Part shown: in pieces, positions 7,253 through 15,328 of the stretch
Numbering within the stretch: the first letter of the stretch is position 1
Layout: every line of letters begins with the position of its first letter
From: Candidatus Limiplasma stercoravium
GTDB lineage: Bacteria > Bacillota > Clostridia > Christensenellales > Aristaeellaceae
Assembly: GCA_018715175.1 (NCBI GenBank)
Contig: DVME01000093.1
Location: 1 to 32,194, forward strand
Length of the DNA: 32,194 nt
Direction of reading: 5' to 3'
Translations under genes and position numbers: made by a program
Notes under the pieces: generated by a model
Told to the model about the DNA's origin: nothing
Database searches by the model: none
Seen by the model: the letters and a program-made list of their open reading frames with translations, nothing else

Positions 7253-8269
7253 TTAGGCTTCCTTTTGGTAGTCAAAGCCGCTCAAGCGCAGCTCCTGGGC
7301 ACGGTGGCAAGCCACCGTATGCCCGCCGCCCACGTCCGTAAGCGCCGGGGCCTCGGTTTTGCAGCGTTCCTGGCAGTAGCGGCAGCGCTCGTGAAAGTAG
7401 CAGCCGCTGGGCGGATTGGCCGGGTTGGGAATCTCGCCTTCCAGGGGGATGCGATCCATGCGCACATCGGGGTCGGCCACGGGCACGGCGGACAGCAGCG
7501 CCTCGGTGTAGGGGTGCATGGGATGGGAAAACAGTTCCTCCGTGGGCGCGAACTCCACCATGCGGCCCAGGTACATCACGCCCACCTTGTCGGAGATATG
7601 CTCCACCACGCTCAAATCGTGGCTGATAAAGAGGTAGGTGAGGTTCATGTCGCGCTGGAGGGACTTGAGCAGGTTGATGATCTGCGCCTGGATGGACACA
7701 TCCAGGGCGGACACGGCCTCGTCGCACACGATGAGCTGCGGCTTGAGGATGAGCGCGCGGGCGATGCCGATGCGCTGGCGCTGGCCGCCGGAGAAGGCGT
7801 GGGGATAGCGCCTGAGGTAGGTGGTGTTGAGGCCCACCTTTTGGGCGATGTCCATGACCAGCTGTTCGCGCTCGCGCTTGGGCATTTTGGGGTAGTTGGC
7901 GCGGATGGGCTCAGAAATGATGTCCACCACCGTCATGCGCGGATCCAGGGAGGAATAGGGATCCTGGAAAATCATCTGGATTTCCTTGCGGATCTGGCGC
8001 ATGCGTTCCTTGTCGATTTTGAGAAAATCCTCTTCTTGCCCGTCCAGGGCGCGGTAGATCACCTCGCCTTCGCTGGCTTCGATGGCGCGCACGATGCAGC
8101 GGCCCAGGGTGGTCTTGCCGCAGCCGCTCTCGCCCACGATGCCGATGGTTTCTCCCCGGCATACGTCAAAGCTCACGTCGGTCAGGGCGCGCACGCACAC
8201 ATCCTTGGAGGTAAAGCGTTTGGTCAGCCCGCGCACTTGCAGGATGCGCTCGTTTTTTTCGCCGCTCAT
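7253..8269 (-). CDS. Opp/Dpp-type ABC transporter ATP-binding protein (OppF-like)
   Basis: One of two ATPases that power the importer. The 338-residue protein has Walker [15 protein letters not shown], a Q-loop in MIFQDPYSSLDPR, signature FSGGQRQRIGIARAL, Walker B LIVCDEAVSALD and switch H-loop FISHD. It ends with the C-terminal oligopeptide-transporter domain that carries a cysteine cluster (CYFHERCRYCQERC). It starts at ATG 8269, whose first bases overlap the stop of the preceding ATPase gene (ATGA), so translation is coupled. Family-5 transporters of this type move peptides or, in several bacteria and Thermotoga, oligosaccharides. The neighbouring GH105 and lyase-like genes favour a sugar substrate here. 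Confidence 0.9.
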   Translation of the reverse strand: MSGEKNERILQVRGLTKRFTSKDVCVRALTDVSFDVCRGETIGIVGESGCGKTTLGRCIVRAIEASEGEVIYRALDGQEEDFLKIDKERMRQIRKEIQMIFQDPYSSLDPRMTVVDIISEPIRANYPKMPKREREQLVMDIAQKVGLNTTYLRRYPHAFSGGQRQRIGIARALILKPQLIVCDEAVSALDVSIQAQIINLLKSLQRDMNLTYLFISHDLSVVEHISDKVGVMYLGRMVEFAPTEELFSHPMHPYTEALLSAVPVADPDVRMDRIPLEGEIPNPANPPSGCYFHERCRYCQERCKTEAPALTDVGGGHTVACHRAQELRLSGFDYQKEA

Positions 8270-9270
8270 GCCTCAGTCGCCTCCTTCAAAGCGTGGCAGG
8301 CCGCCATATGCCCCTCCTCCACCGGGCGTGCGGACGGTTCCGCAACGTCGCACACGCCCGCGACGCGCTGGTCGCAGCGGTCGCAAAAGCCGCAGCCCGG
8401 CTTGAGGTTGAGCGCCAGGGGCACCGTGCCCTCGATGGAAAACAGCTTTTCCTGCTTGAGCGTGCCGATTTTGTGCACGCTGTTCATCAGCCCGCGGGTG
8501 TAGGGATGGGACGGGTTTTTGTATATCTGGCGCGCGGTGCCGCTTTCCACGATGCGGCCCAGATACATCACCGATACGTTGTCGCACATCTTGGCCACGG
8601 TGCCCAAATCGTGCGTGATGAACAGGATGGCCATGTTGAGCTCCTTTTGCAGCTCCTGCATCAGTTCCAGAATCTGCGCCTGGATGGTGACGTCCAGGGC
8701 GGTGGTGGGCTCGTCGGCGATGAGCAGGCGCGGCTTGCACACCAGCGCCATGGCGATGAGCGCGCGCTGCAACATGCCGCCGGAAAACTCATGGGGATAT
8801 TGATCGTAGCGCTTTTCGGCGTTGGCGATGCCGACTTTTTTCATCATCTCCAGGGTAATGCGGCGGCTTTCCTTTTTGTCGCGGGTAATGTGCAATCGGG
8901 TGCATTCGTTGATTTGGTTGCCGATGGTGTACATGGGCGAGAACGCCACCATAGGCTCCTGGAAAATCATGCTGATCTGCTTGCCGCGAATGTCGCGGAT
9001 TTCTCGGCCTTTGGGATCCAGGCGGTTGATGTCCACCACCTGGCCGTCCTTGTTCTCAAAAAGAATTTGGCCCGTGGTATGGCACTTTTTTTCGTTGATG
9101 GCCAAGATCGCCTTGCTGGTCAGGCTTTTGCCGCAGCCGCTTTCGCCCACCAGCCCCAGGGTCTGCCCGGGGTAAATCTGAAAGCTGACGCCGCGCACGG
9201 GGGTAAGGAGGCCCTCGTCCAATTTAATGTTGACGCAAAGGTCGCGCACGTCCACAATGGGGTTTGGCAT
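8266..9270 (-). CDS. Opp/Dpp-type ABC transporter ATP-binding protein (OppD-like)
   Basis: Partner ATPase of 334 residues. Walker [19 protein letters not shown]-loop [13 protein letters not shown], signature [15 protein letters not shown], Walker [13 protein letters not shown] and H-loop FITHD are all intact, and the C-terminal domain has the CGFCDRC cysteine group. I chose ATG 9270 because AAAGGAGGCCGGCCT precedes it and the conserved sequence starts a few residues later. An upstream in-frame ATG at 9357 lies inside the permease gene and gives a non-family extension. It overlaps the next ATPase gene by four bases and follows the permease gene by 13. An intact pair of ATPases plus two permeases and a binding protein makes a complete importer. 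Confidence 0.91.
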   Translation of the reverse strand: MPNPIVDVRDLCVNIKLDEGLLTPVRGVSFQIYPGQTLGLVGESGCGKSLTSKAILAINEKKCHTTGQILFENKDGQVVDINRLDPKGREIRDIRGKQISMIFQEPMVAFSPMYTIGNQINECTRLHITRDKKESRRITLEMMKKVGIANAEKRYDQYPHEFSGGMLQRALIAMALVCKPRLLIADEPTTALDVTIQAQILELMQELQKELNMAILFITHDLGTVAKMCDNVSVMYLGRIVESGTARQIYKNPSHPYTRGLMNSVHKIGTLKQEKLFSIEGTVPLALNLKPGCGFCDRCDQRVAGVCDVAEPSARPVEEGHMAACHALKEATEA

Positions 9271-9283
9271 AGGCCGGCCTCCT

Positions 9284-10432
9284 TTACTTGTACGGGTCGG
9301 CGGCGTCGCGCAAGCCGTCGCCCAGGAAGTTGAACGCCAGCACCGCGATGACCACAAACACCAGCGGAATCAGGCGCCAGGGATAGTTGGCGATGTTTTG
9401 AATCTGCTGGGCGTCCTTGAGCAGCACGCCCCAGCTGGTGGCCGGGGACTGAATGCCCAAGCCCAAAAAGCTCATGGACGTCTCGCCGATGATCATGCCC
9501 GGGATGCCCAGGGTGAGGCTGACGATGAGGTAGCTCATAAAGCCCGGCACCAGGTGCTTGAAAATGATCTTCATGTCGCTCACGCCGGCCAAGCGCGCGG
9601 CCATGACGTAGTCCTCGTTTTTGAGGCTCATAAACTTGCCGCGCACCACGCGGGCCAGGCCGGTCCAACCGATGAAGGAGAGAATCACGGTGATAAGCAG
9701 GTACATCTGCACCGGGGGAATGCCGGCGGGAATGGCCGCGGACAGCGCCATCCACAGCGGCAGGGAGGGCAGGGAGTTGAGCACCTCGATGACGCGCTGA
9801 ATCACGTTGTCCACCCAGCCGCCGAAGTAGCCGGACACCGAGCCCAGAAGCAGGCCCAGGATAAAGCTCAAAAACGTGCCGGCAAACGGAATGGTCAGGC
9901 TGACCTGGCTGCCCAGGATGATGCGGCTAAACAGGTCGCGCCCCATGGAGTCCGTGCCGAAGAGAAACAGCTTGCCGCCTTCCTCCACGCCAAAGAGGTG
10001 CAAGTCGCTGTCAATCAGCCCCAGCCACTTGTAGCTCACCCCGTGGGTAAAGAAGCGAATGCGGTAAATTTCGTCCTTGTTTTCGGTAAAGACCTTTTTG
10101 TAGGTTTCGGGGTCGCGGGTCATGGACGTGCCGTACACAAACGGCCCGATGAATTCCCCGTCCTCGGTAAACCAATGCACCTGGGTGGGCGGCATGTCCT
10201 TGCTGGCGCCGTCGTAGCTGACCAGGTCGGAAGGCGCGAAAAAGTTGCCAAACAGCGCCACAAAGTACAGAAATCCCAGGATCACCAGGCTAAAACGCGC
10301 CAATTTGTGCTTGCCCAGCTTGCGCGCCATCAGGCTCCATTGGGACGCCAGGTAGTAGGATTCCTCGCGCTTTTGGGCCTTGCGTTGCTTGCGGGTCATG
10401 CGGGGCGCGGCGGTGGTCTGCGCCATGCTCAT
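9284..10432 (-). CDS. Opp/Dpp-type ABC transporter permease (OppC-like)
   Basis: Membrane subunit of 382 residues. A basic cytoplasmic head (RKQRKAQKR) is followed by a first membrane segment (around residues 46-65). Next comes an outward domain of roughly 90 residues, then GTDSMGRDLFSRIILG, which is the hallmark before the core of OppC proteins, and then the remaining membrane segments. The EAA-like coupling motif is seen as AARLAGVSDMKIIFKHLVPG. It starts at ATG 10432, overlapping the upstream permease stop by four bases with AAAGGAGCGA as ribosome site. The enlarged extracytoplasmic domain is larger than in classical dipeptide permeases and may reflect a bulky substrate; that reading is an inference. 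Confidence 0.9.
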   Translation of the reverse strand: MSMAQTTAAPRMTRKQRKAQKREESYYLASQWSLMARKLGKHKLARFSLVILGFLYFVALFGNFFAPSDLVSYDGASKDMPPTQVHWFTEDGEFIGPFVYGTSMTRDPETYKKVFTENKDEIYRIRFFTHGVSYKWLGLIDSDLHLFGVEEGGKLFLFGTDSMGRDLFSRIILGSQVSLTIPFAGTFLSFILGLLLGSVSGYFGGWVDNVIQRVIEVLNSLPSLPLWMALSAAIPAGIPPVQMYLLITVILSFIGWTGLARVVRGKFMSLKNEDYVMAARLAGVSDMKIIFKHLVPGFMSYLIVSLTLGIPGMIIGETSMSFLGLGIQSPATSWGVLLKDAQQIQNIANYPWRLIPLVFVVIAVLAFNFLGDGLRDAADPYK

Positions 10433-11481
10433 TCGCTCCTTTCCGAAAAGCGGATCCTGGGGTCAAGCCAGGCCAGCAGGATATCCGACAGCAGCGTGCC
10501 CACCACGATCAGCACGCCCATCACCAGCAAAATGGTGCCGGCCAGGTACATGTCCTGGGCTTTGAGGGCTTCGTAGAGGGTGGGGCCGATGATTTCCAGG
10601 TTCATGACGATGGCCGAAATGGTCGAGCCCGAAAAAATGCTGGCCAGGGATCCCGACAGGCCGCTGACGGTGGGGTTGATGGCCGCGCGCAGGCAGTATT
10701 TCCAAATGATGGTTCGTTCGCTGACGCCCTTGGCGCGGGCGCACAGCACGTATTGGCGGCCCTGCTCGTCCAGCATCTGGGCGCGCATGGAGCGCATGGT
10801 GCCGCACAAGCCCGACGTACCGATGACCAGCACCGGGATGAGCAGGCGCTTGAGAAATTCGCCCAGGTTGTTCCAATGGATGCCGGTTTGGAGCATTTCC
10901 TTGGTAAACAGGCCAATCCACGCCGTGCCCGTCCAAATGAAGGTCAGGTACATGAGGATGATGGCAAAGAGGAAGTTGGGCACCGCCATGCCCAAAAAGC
11001 CAAGGGCCGTAAGCGCGTAGTCTCCCACGGAGTATTGCTTAACCGCGCTGTAAATGCCCAGGGGAATGCTGACCAGGTACTGAAACAGCATGATGATCAG
11101 CGAGACGAACAGCGTCATGGGCAGCTTGTCGGCAATGATGGGCCACACGCTTTTGCCCAGGTCGAAGGAGTAGCCGAAGTCGAACTTGGTAAAGATGTTC
11201 CACATCCAGCTCAGGTACTGCACGTACCAGGGCTTATCCAAGCCGAACTGCTCTTCCAGCCGGGCAATGACCGACGCGTCCACCATGACGCCTTCGGCCT
11301 TGAGGCCGGCGACGTAGCTGGTAAGGTAGTCGCCGGGCGGCAGCTGGATGATGAAGAAAATCAGCAGGCTCATGATGAGCACCGTGGGGATAAACAGCAC
11401 CAGCCGCCTGAGGATGTAGGAGAGCATGGGGTTCATCCTGCGGCGCGGGGCGCCGCTTCGGACGGTTGCGGACTGTGCCAT
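10429..11481 (-). CDS. Opp/Dpp-type ABC transporter permease (OppB-like)
   Basis: Second membrane subunit, 350 residues. It has the classical N-terminal MLSYILRRLVLFIPTVLIMSL membrane segment and an outward domain with AQFGLDKPWYVQYLSWMWN-like LDKPW sequence. The membrane core contains GLCGTMRSMRAQMLDEQGRQYVLCARAKGVSERTIIWKY, the EAA coupling loop. ATG 11481 is chosen for its GGGAGGGTCCGGCCT ribosome site, although ATG codons at residues 16 and 19 are closer to the usual family start. It is separated from the upstream binding-protein gene by about 100 bases containing a strong palindrome. It overlaps the next permease gene by four bases. Confidence 0.9.
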   Translation of the reverse strand: MAQSATVRSGAPRRRMNPMLSYILRRLVLFIPTVLIMSLLIFFIIQLPPGDYLTSYVAGLKAEGVMVDASVIARLEEQFGLDKPWYVQYLSWMWNIFTKFDFGYSFDLGKSVWPIIADKLPMTLFVSLIIMLFQYLVSIPLGIYSAVKQYSVGDYALTALGFLGMAVPNFLFAIILMYLTFIWTGTAWIGLFTKEMLQTGIHWNNLGEFLKRLLIPVLVIGTSGLCGTMRSMRAQMLDEQGRQYVLCARAKGVSERTIIWKYCLRAAINPTVSGLSGSLASIFSGSTISAIVMNLEIIGPTLYEALKAQDMYLAGTILLVMGVLIVVGTLLSDILLAWLDPRIRFSERSE

Positions 11482-11533
11482 AGGCCGGACCCTCCCTGTC
11501 TGGGCAAATCAAAAAATGGGGCGATGGCATGAA

Positions 11534-11559
11534 CGCCGGAGGGCCGAAGCCCTCCGGCG
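11534..11559. repeat. Palindromic hairpin between binding-protein and permease genes
   Basis: An 11-bp perfect stem (11534-11544 with 11549-11559) closed by the loop CGAA: CGCCGGAGGGC/GCCCTCCGGCG. On the transcript it lies just after the binding-protein stop; a T6 run follows about 20 bases later, so partial termination or mRNA protection is plausible. Its core is almost identical to the palindrome at 32138-32159. Confidence 0.7.
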
Positions 11560-11581
11560 GCATGATGGGAACCAGGAAGGA

Positions 11582-13489
11582 TTACTCCTCCATCCACCAG
11601 GTGTGGGGATGGGACAGTCCCAGCTCGCGGAACTCGTCGGCGTTGATGAGGTACTCGTCGAAGTTGTGCAGGTTGGTCTTCACGGCGTTGAGGCGCGGGG
11701 TGCGGCTGGTGAAGCCGATTTCCCAAATGTTCTCCTCGTGTACCTTGAGGATGTCCAGGCTGAGCTGGTCGCGCTCGGCGGGGTCGTTGCTGGCCTTGAG
11801 CTGATCCCACAGATCCAGCAGGCGCTGAACCTCCGCGCTGGGCTGGATGCCCTCGGCGCCGTCGGTCATGTAGTACAGGCCAAAGGCGGTGGCCCACGGC
11901 GGATAGTCGCGGGTGGGGATGATGTAATCCGGGCGCAGGGCCACGCTCACGGCGTCGAACATCTCCCAGTCGATGGTGATCTCGTGGGTGTTGGCGGAGC
12001 GCATTTCCTCCAGGATGGAGCGGTCGTAGATGCGGCTGGTGGTCTTAAGGCCCACGGCTTCAAAGTCGTTGACCAAAAGCTCGGCCAGGGGCGCGGTGAT
12101 TTCCTCGGCGTACTGGAGGTTGAGCACCACCTGCGTGCCGTCCTCGAAGCAGTAGTAGCCGTCGTCGCCCTTGGTCAGGCCGCAGGCCACCAGGAGTTCC
12201 TCGGCGCCTGCCGGGTCGTACTCGATCCACTTATTGGCCCATTCCTCGCTGGCGCCGGGGGTGCCGTCGGCGGGAGAGGACTGGCGCGGCACGGTGAAGC
12301 CGTCGTCGACGATGTCGCAAATCTGCTGGCGGTTAACCGCGATGGACAGCGCATGGCGGAAGTCCACGTTCTGGAACAGCGCGCGCAGCTGCTCGTCCTG
12401 GATGGCCTGGTTGAGCTGGATGGCATGGCCGGCCCACTTGGTCTCGCCCCACTCGTAGAGGGTGTAGCCGCCGGCTTCCTGGTTCTCCATCAGCTCGACG
12501 ATGTTGGTCACGTTGACCACGTTGACATCCACGGTGCCGTCCATGGTCCACAGCAGCTTCTGGGTGTCCTCGGAAAAGCGCATGAATTCCAGCGTGTCGG
12601 CGTAGGGCAGTTGCTGGCCGTTTTCGTCGGTCTTCCAGAAGTAGGGGTTGCGCTCCCAGATGATGAGCTGATCCTCAAAGTCGTTTTGAATCAGCCAAGG
12701 GCGCAGCGTGGGCCGATCCAGCACGAGCCAGTAGTAATAGGTCAAATCCTTGTTGTAGGCGTTCATGTCGGCGTAGCCCATCTCGGTGGCCTTGGCCAGG
12801 GCCGCTTCCTCGCCGATGCCGATGGCCAGGTATTCCTGCAACCAATGCTTGGGCGCGAAGAACCACTTGCCGTTGATGGCCAGCTCTTCCAGGAAGGTGG
12901 GCTTGGAGTGCTGGAACGTCACGGTAAAGGTGTAGTCGTCGATGATTTCCAGCTTGGCGGGCTCGGCGTCCTTCTCGCCCGTCTCGGGATCCACGGAGTA
13001 CATGGCGTCCCACACGGCGTTGGTGGTGATGCCGGGCAGCAGCACGTCCTCGTAGAAGTAGCGGCAGTCCTCGGAGGTAAAGGGCACGCCGTCCGACCAC
13101 TTCATGCCCTCGCGCAGGTAAATGGTGTAGACGGTGGCGTCCTCGTTGACGTCGTAGCCTTTGGCCACGTTGGGTTCCACCGTGCCGGAGCCGTCCTGCT
13201 TAAAGCGGAAGAGCGGTTCCTCGGTGATCTTTTCGGAATACCATTTGCTGGCATCCTGGGTGAAGGTCAGCGCGTCGAAGTACTGGCCGATCTCGATGCC
13301 GGTTTCCACCATGATGTCCTGCGCCACGGGCAGGCGTTCTTCCACGGCGGGAAGGGTGCCGGCCTGAACCTGCTCGGCCAGCATGGGGGCCTCGGAATAG
13401 GCGGCAGTCTCGGCGGCGGCCAGGCCGGTCATGCCGGCCAGCATCACCAGGGCGAGCGCCAGGGCCAGGGCCTTGTTGAACTTGCGCAT
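11582..13489 (-). CDS. Secreted ABC transporter substrate-binding protein, family 5 (OppA/DppA-like)
   Basis: Substrate-capture protein of the importer, 635 residues. It has a signal peptide (MRKFNK basic head, hydrophobic ALALALALVMLAGMTGLA core, likely cut after AAA near residue 26), and no lipobox cysteine. Family-5 marks are LREGMKWSDGVPFTSED, then DYTFTVTFQHSKPTFLEELA and FRHALSIAVNRQQICDIV. Start ATG 13489 follows AAAGGAGGAACCAAACGT. It sits 52 bases after the 552-residue lyase-like gene and before the permease genes. Sugar-binding members of this family are known from Thermotoga, so an oligosaccharide ligand is reasonable given the flanking hydrolases, but peptide binding cannot be excluded. 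The missing lipid anchor is odd for a Gram-positive solute-binding protein. Confidence 0.9.
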   Translation of the reverse strand: MRKFNKALALALALVMLAGMTGLAAAETAAYSEAPMLAEQVQAGTLPAVEERLPVAQDIMVETGIEIGQYFDALTFTQDASKWYSEKITEEPLFRFKQDGSGTVEPNVAKGYDVNEDATVYTIYLREGMKWSDGVPFTSEDCRYFYEDVLLPGITTNAVWDAMYSVDPETGEKDAEPAKLEIIDDYTFTVTFQHSKPTFLEELAINGKWFFAPKHWLQEYLAIGIGEEAALAKATEMGYADMNAYNKDLTYYYWLVLDRPTLRPWLIQNDFEDQLIIWERNPYFWKTDENGQQLPYADTLEFMRFSEDTQKLLWTMDGTVDVNVVNVTNIVELMENQEAGGYTLYEWGETKWAGHAIQLNQAIQDEQLRALFQNVDFRHALSIAVNRQQICDIVDDGFTVPRQSSPADGTPGASEEWANKWIEYDPAGAEELLVACGLTKGDDGYYCFEDGTQVVLNLQYAEEITAPLAELLVNDFEAVGLKTTSRIYDRSILEEMRSANTHEITIDWEMFDAVSVALRPDYIIPTRDYPPWATAFGLYYMTDGAEGIQPSAEVQRLLDLWDQLKASNDPAERDQLSLDILKVHEENIWEIGFTSRTPRLNAVKTNLHNFDEYLINADEFRELGLSHPHTWWMEE

Positions 13490-13541
13490 ACGTTTGGTTC
13501 CTCCTTTAATTTTATCTTCATCCGCGCTTGGGCGGAAAGAT

Positions 13542-15200
13542 TCACGCCTGAGGGTTCCACAGGCTGCGCACCTGCGGGGCCGAACGAAGAACGAACGTGC
13601 GGTCTACCGGGGTATAGTCGGTCAAAAGCACGGTGTGGTGCCGTTCGCTGAGGGGATAGGCGCCGCCCATGCGGTTGAGCACGAAGTGCTCGCCAAAGGC
13701 GGGGCCTATCACCACGGCCTCACCCCCGGGGCCGACGGCCTGCAGCATGCCGCTGCGCGCCAGCACGCAGCCGCCGGGCTCGGTTTTTTGCACGAAGCCC
13801 TCGCCGCTGAGAATCCCCCCGGGCAGCAGCCCAAGCTCCACCCGCAGCGGCAGGCGATCCACGCCGGCGGTATGCAGCCTCAGCTCCGCGCCGTCCTCTC
13901 TCAGCCGCACCTCCAGGGCGATGTCCAGGGGCAGCCCCTCGGTCTTGGGACGGGAAGCGTTGTCCATGCGCCACCAGTCGGAGGTGGGCGGCGGCTCGGG
14001 GAAGGGCTGATAGTACCAGCCCGCCGCGTGATCCGTCAGGCGGAAGCCATCGGCCGTGCGCTCCAGGGTTTGGGGAACGAAGTTGCGCCGGTCGCACAAA
14101 TTGGCGTACACCGCCATGTACAGGCTCATGGCCCCATGCTGGAAGTACAGGCAGTTGGGCCGGTTTTTCATCAGGGTGAGGCTCCACGCCCCGCGGCGCA
14201 CCCGGGCCACGCAGCTTTCCTCAAACAGCCGGTTGACGTTTTCCATGGGCCGGGCGAAGGGCGCCTGGGCGCCGTAGCCGTCCATGTCCTCCATCAGCAG
14301 CACCCACTCGATCCCGGGCGGGTAGACGCCCCGGCGCCGGCAGTCGTTCCACAGCCATTCGGCCATGGCCCCAAAGTCTTGGCGGCCGCGCAGGTAGCCC
14401 ACCAGCAGGTAGAGCACGTAATAGGTGTCGCCGTAGATCTTCTGGCCCATGTCCTGGCGGGTGGAGTTGTTGGTGAACACGGAGCCGTCGGGATCGAAGT
14501 AGCAAAACATCATGTCCAGGTTGCGCTCGGCGGCTTCCAAAAACCGTTCCTCGCCGGTGGCCAGGTACAGGCGGATCATCTGGTCGTCGTTGACCTGGTT
14601 GTAGTTGCCGGCGCTGCGCTCGGCGAACTCACCGTCGGCGTTGATGTCCAGGCCCTCGGCCAAAAACGCCCGCGCGCGCGCCTCCCAGCGCGGCGTGGGG
14701 AAGAAGCGGTGGCAGGTAAGCAGGCAGGCGGCGATGGCCCAGCGGTGGTTGGGCGTGTGAAAGCCGCCGGCGGCGATGCCGTCGGCCGCGGTGCGGATGA
14801 GGCGTTCCAGCCCGGGCATGAGGTCTTGGGCGCCCTCGCAGCGCCGGGCGATTTGCCAGCCCGTGAGCACGGCGTTGAGCATAAAGGCCGTGTCGGGCGC
14901 GGATGCGTAGTTGCAGGGCGTAAGGTCGTAGCACCCGCCAGGCCGCTGGAAGCGCTCCAGGTAGCCCAGGGCGGCTTGGCAGGCGTCGCGCACGGCGGCG
15001 CTGAGAAAATGGCGGCTTTCGCGGGTCGAAAAAGCGGCCAGAAGATCCGCCAGGCAAAAGCCCACGGCGCGGGTTTCCACGTGCATGGGCTCCATGAAAA
15101 ACCCGCCGTGACGGGGGTCGGCCCTGTCGGTCACTTGCCAGGCAAGCAGGCGATCCACCTGTGCGTCCAGCGCACCCAGCCATTCCTGCCGGTGTTTCAT
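13542..15200 (-). CDS. Alpha/alpha-toroid protein, possible polysaccharide (oligosaccharide) lyase
   Basis: Not confidently recognised; 552 residues without signal peptide, so cytoplasmic. Residues 1-370 look all-helical with many aromatic residues. About 180 residues of predicted beta structure follow. This helical-toroid plus beta-sheet layout is shared by heparinase II/III-like and other uronate lyases and by some glycosidases. Suggestive patches are TPNHRW at 149-154 (Asn-His) and GEFAERSAGNY at 190-200, resembling the Asn/His and DG-E-S-Y patches of heparinase-like lyases. I chose ATG 15200 because GGAGGG lies seven bases upstream; an ATG at 15215 would place that site inside the gene. 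It has its own promoter and is flanked by GH105 and the binding-protein gene, the usual company of an intracellular lyase. Function is inferred. Confidence 0.6.
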   Translation of the reverse strand: MKHRQEWLGALDAQVDRLLAWQVTDRADPRHGGFFMEPMHVETRAVGFCLADLLAAFSTRESRHFLSAAVRDACQAALGYLERFQRPGGCYDLTPCNYASAPDTAFMLNAVLTGWQIARRCEGAQDLMPGLERLIRTAADGIAAGGFHTPNHRWAIAACLLTCHRFFPTPRWEARARAFLAEGLDINADGEFAERSAGNYNQVNDDQMIRLYLATGEERFLEAAERNLDMMFCYFDPDGSVFTNNSTRQDMGQKIYGDTYYVLYLLVGYLRGRQDFGAMAEWLWNDCRRRGVYPPGIEWVLLMEDMDGYGAQAPFARPMENVNRLFEESCVARVRRGAWSLTLMKNRPNCLYFQHGAMSLYMAVYANLCDRRNFVPQTLERTADGFRLTDHAAGWYYQPFPEPPPTSDWWRMDNASRPKTEGLPLDIALEVRLREDGAELRLHTAGVDRLPLRVELGLLPGGILSGEGFVQKTEPGGCVLARSGMLQAVGPGGEAVVIGPAFGEHFVLNRMGGAYPLSERHHTVLLTDYTPVDRTFVLRSAPQVRSLWNPQA

Positions 15201-15258
15201 GGAATCCCTCCGCATACTTCGTGGGTAAATTTTGCGATTCTTGGTTTATCTGTTGGCT

Positions 15259-15287
15259 ATTATACCAAAATCACCCGCCAATTGCAA
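15259..15287 (-). promoter_or_regulatory. Promoter for lyase-like gene and opp operon
   Basis: Minus-strand TTGCAA (15287-15282), 17-base spacer, and a perfect TATAAT (15264-15259). Transcription would start near 15252, about 50 bases before the ATG at 15200. The surrounding 113-base gap is AT-rich in contrast with the genes. The 10-mer ATTTACCCAC (minus strand, 15230-15221) also occurs on the plus strand at 16470-16479 in the iolR promoter region. Confidence 0.8.
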
Positions 15288-15328
15288 GAGGCGAATCATA
15301 ATTTTTGCACAATTTAACCATAACTTTA

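Noticed and set aside
11426-13651. Open plus-strand frame of about 740 codons opposite the binding-protein gene
   Set aside because: Mirror of the GC-rich coding strand; low-complexity Val/Gly/His-rich sequence, no ribosome site, while the minus strand encodes a full family-5 binding protein.
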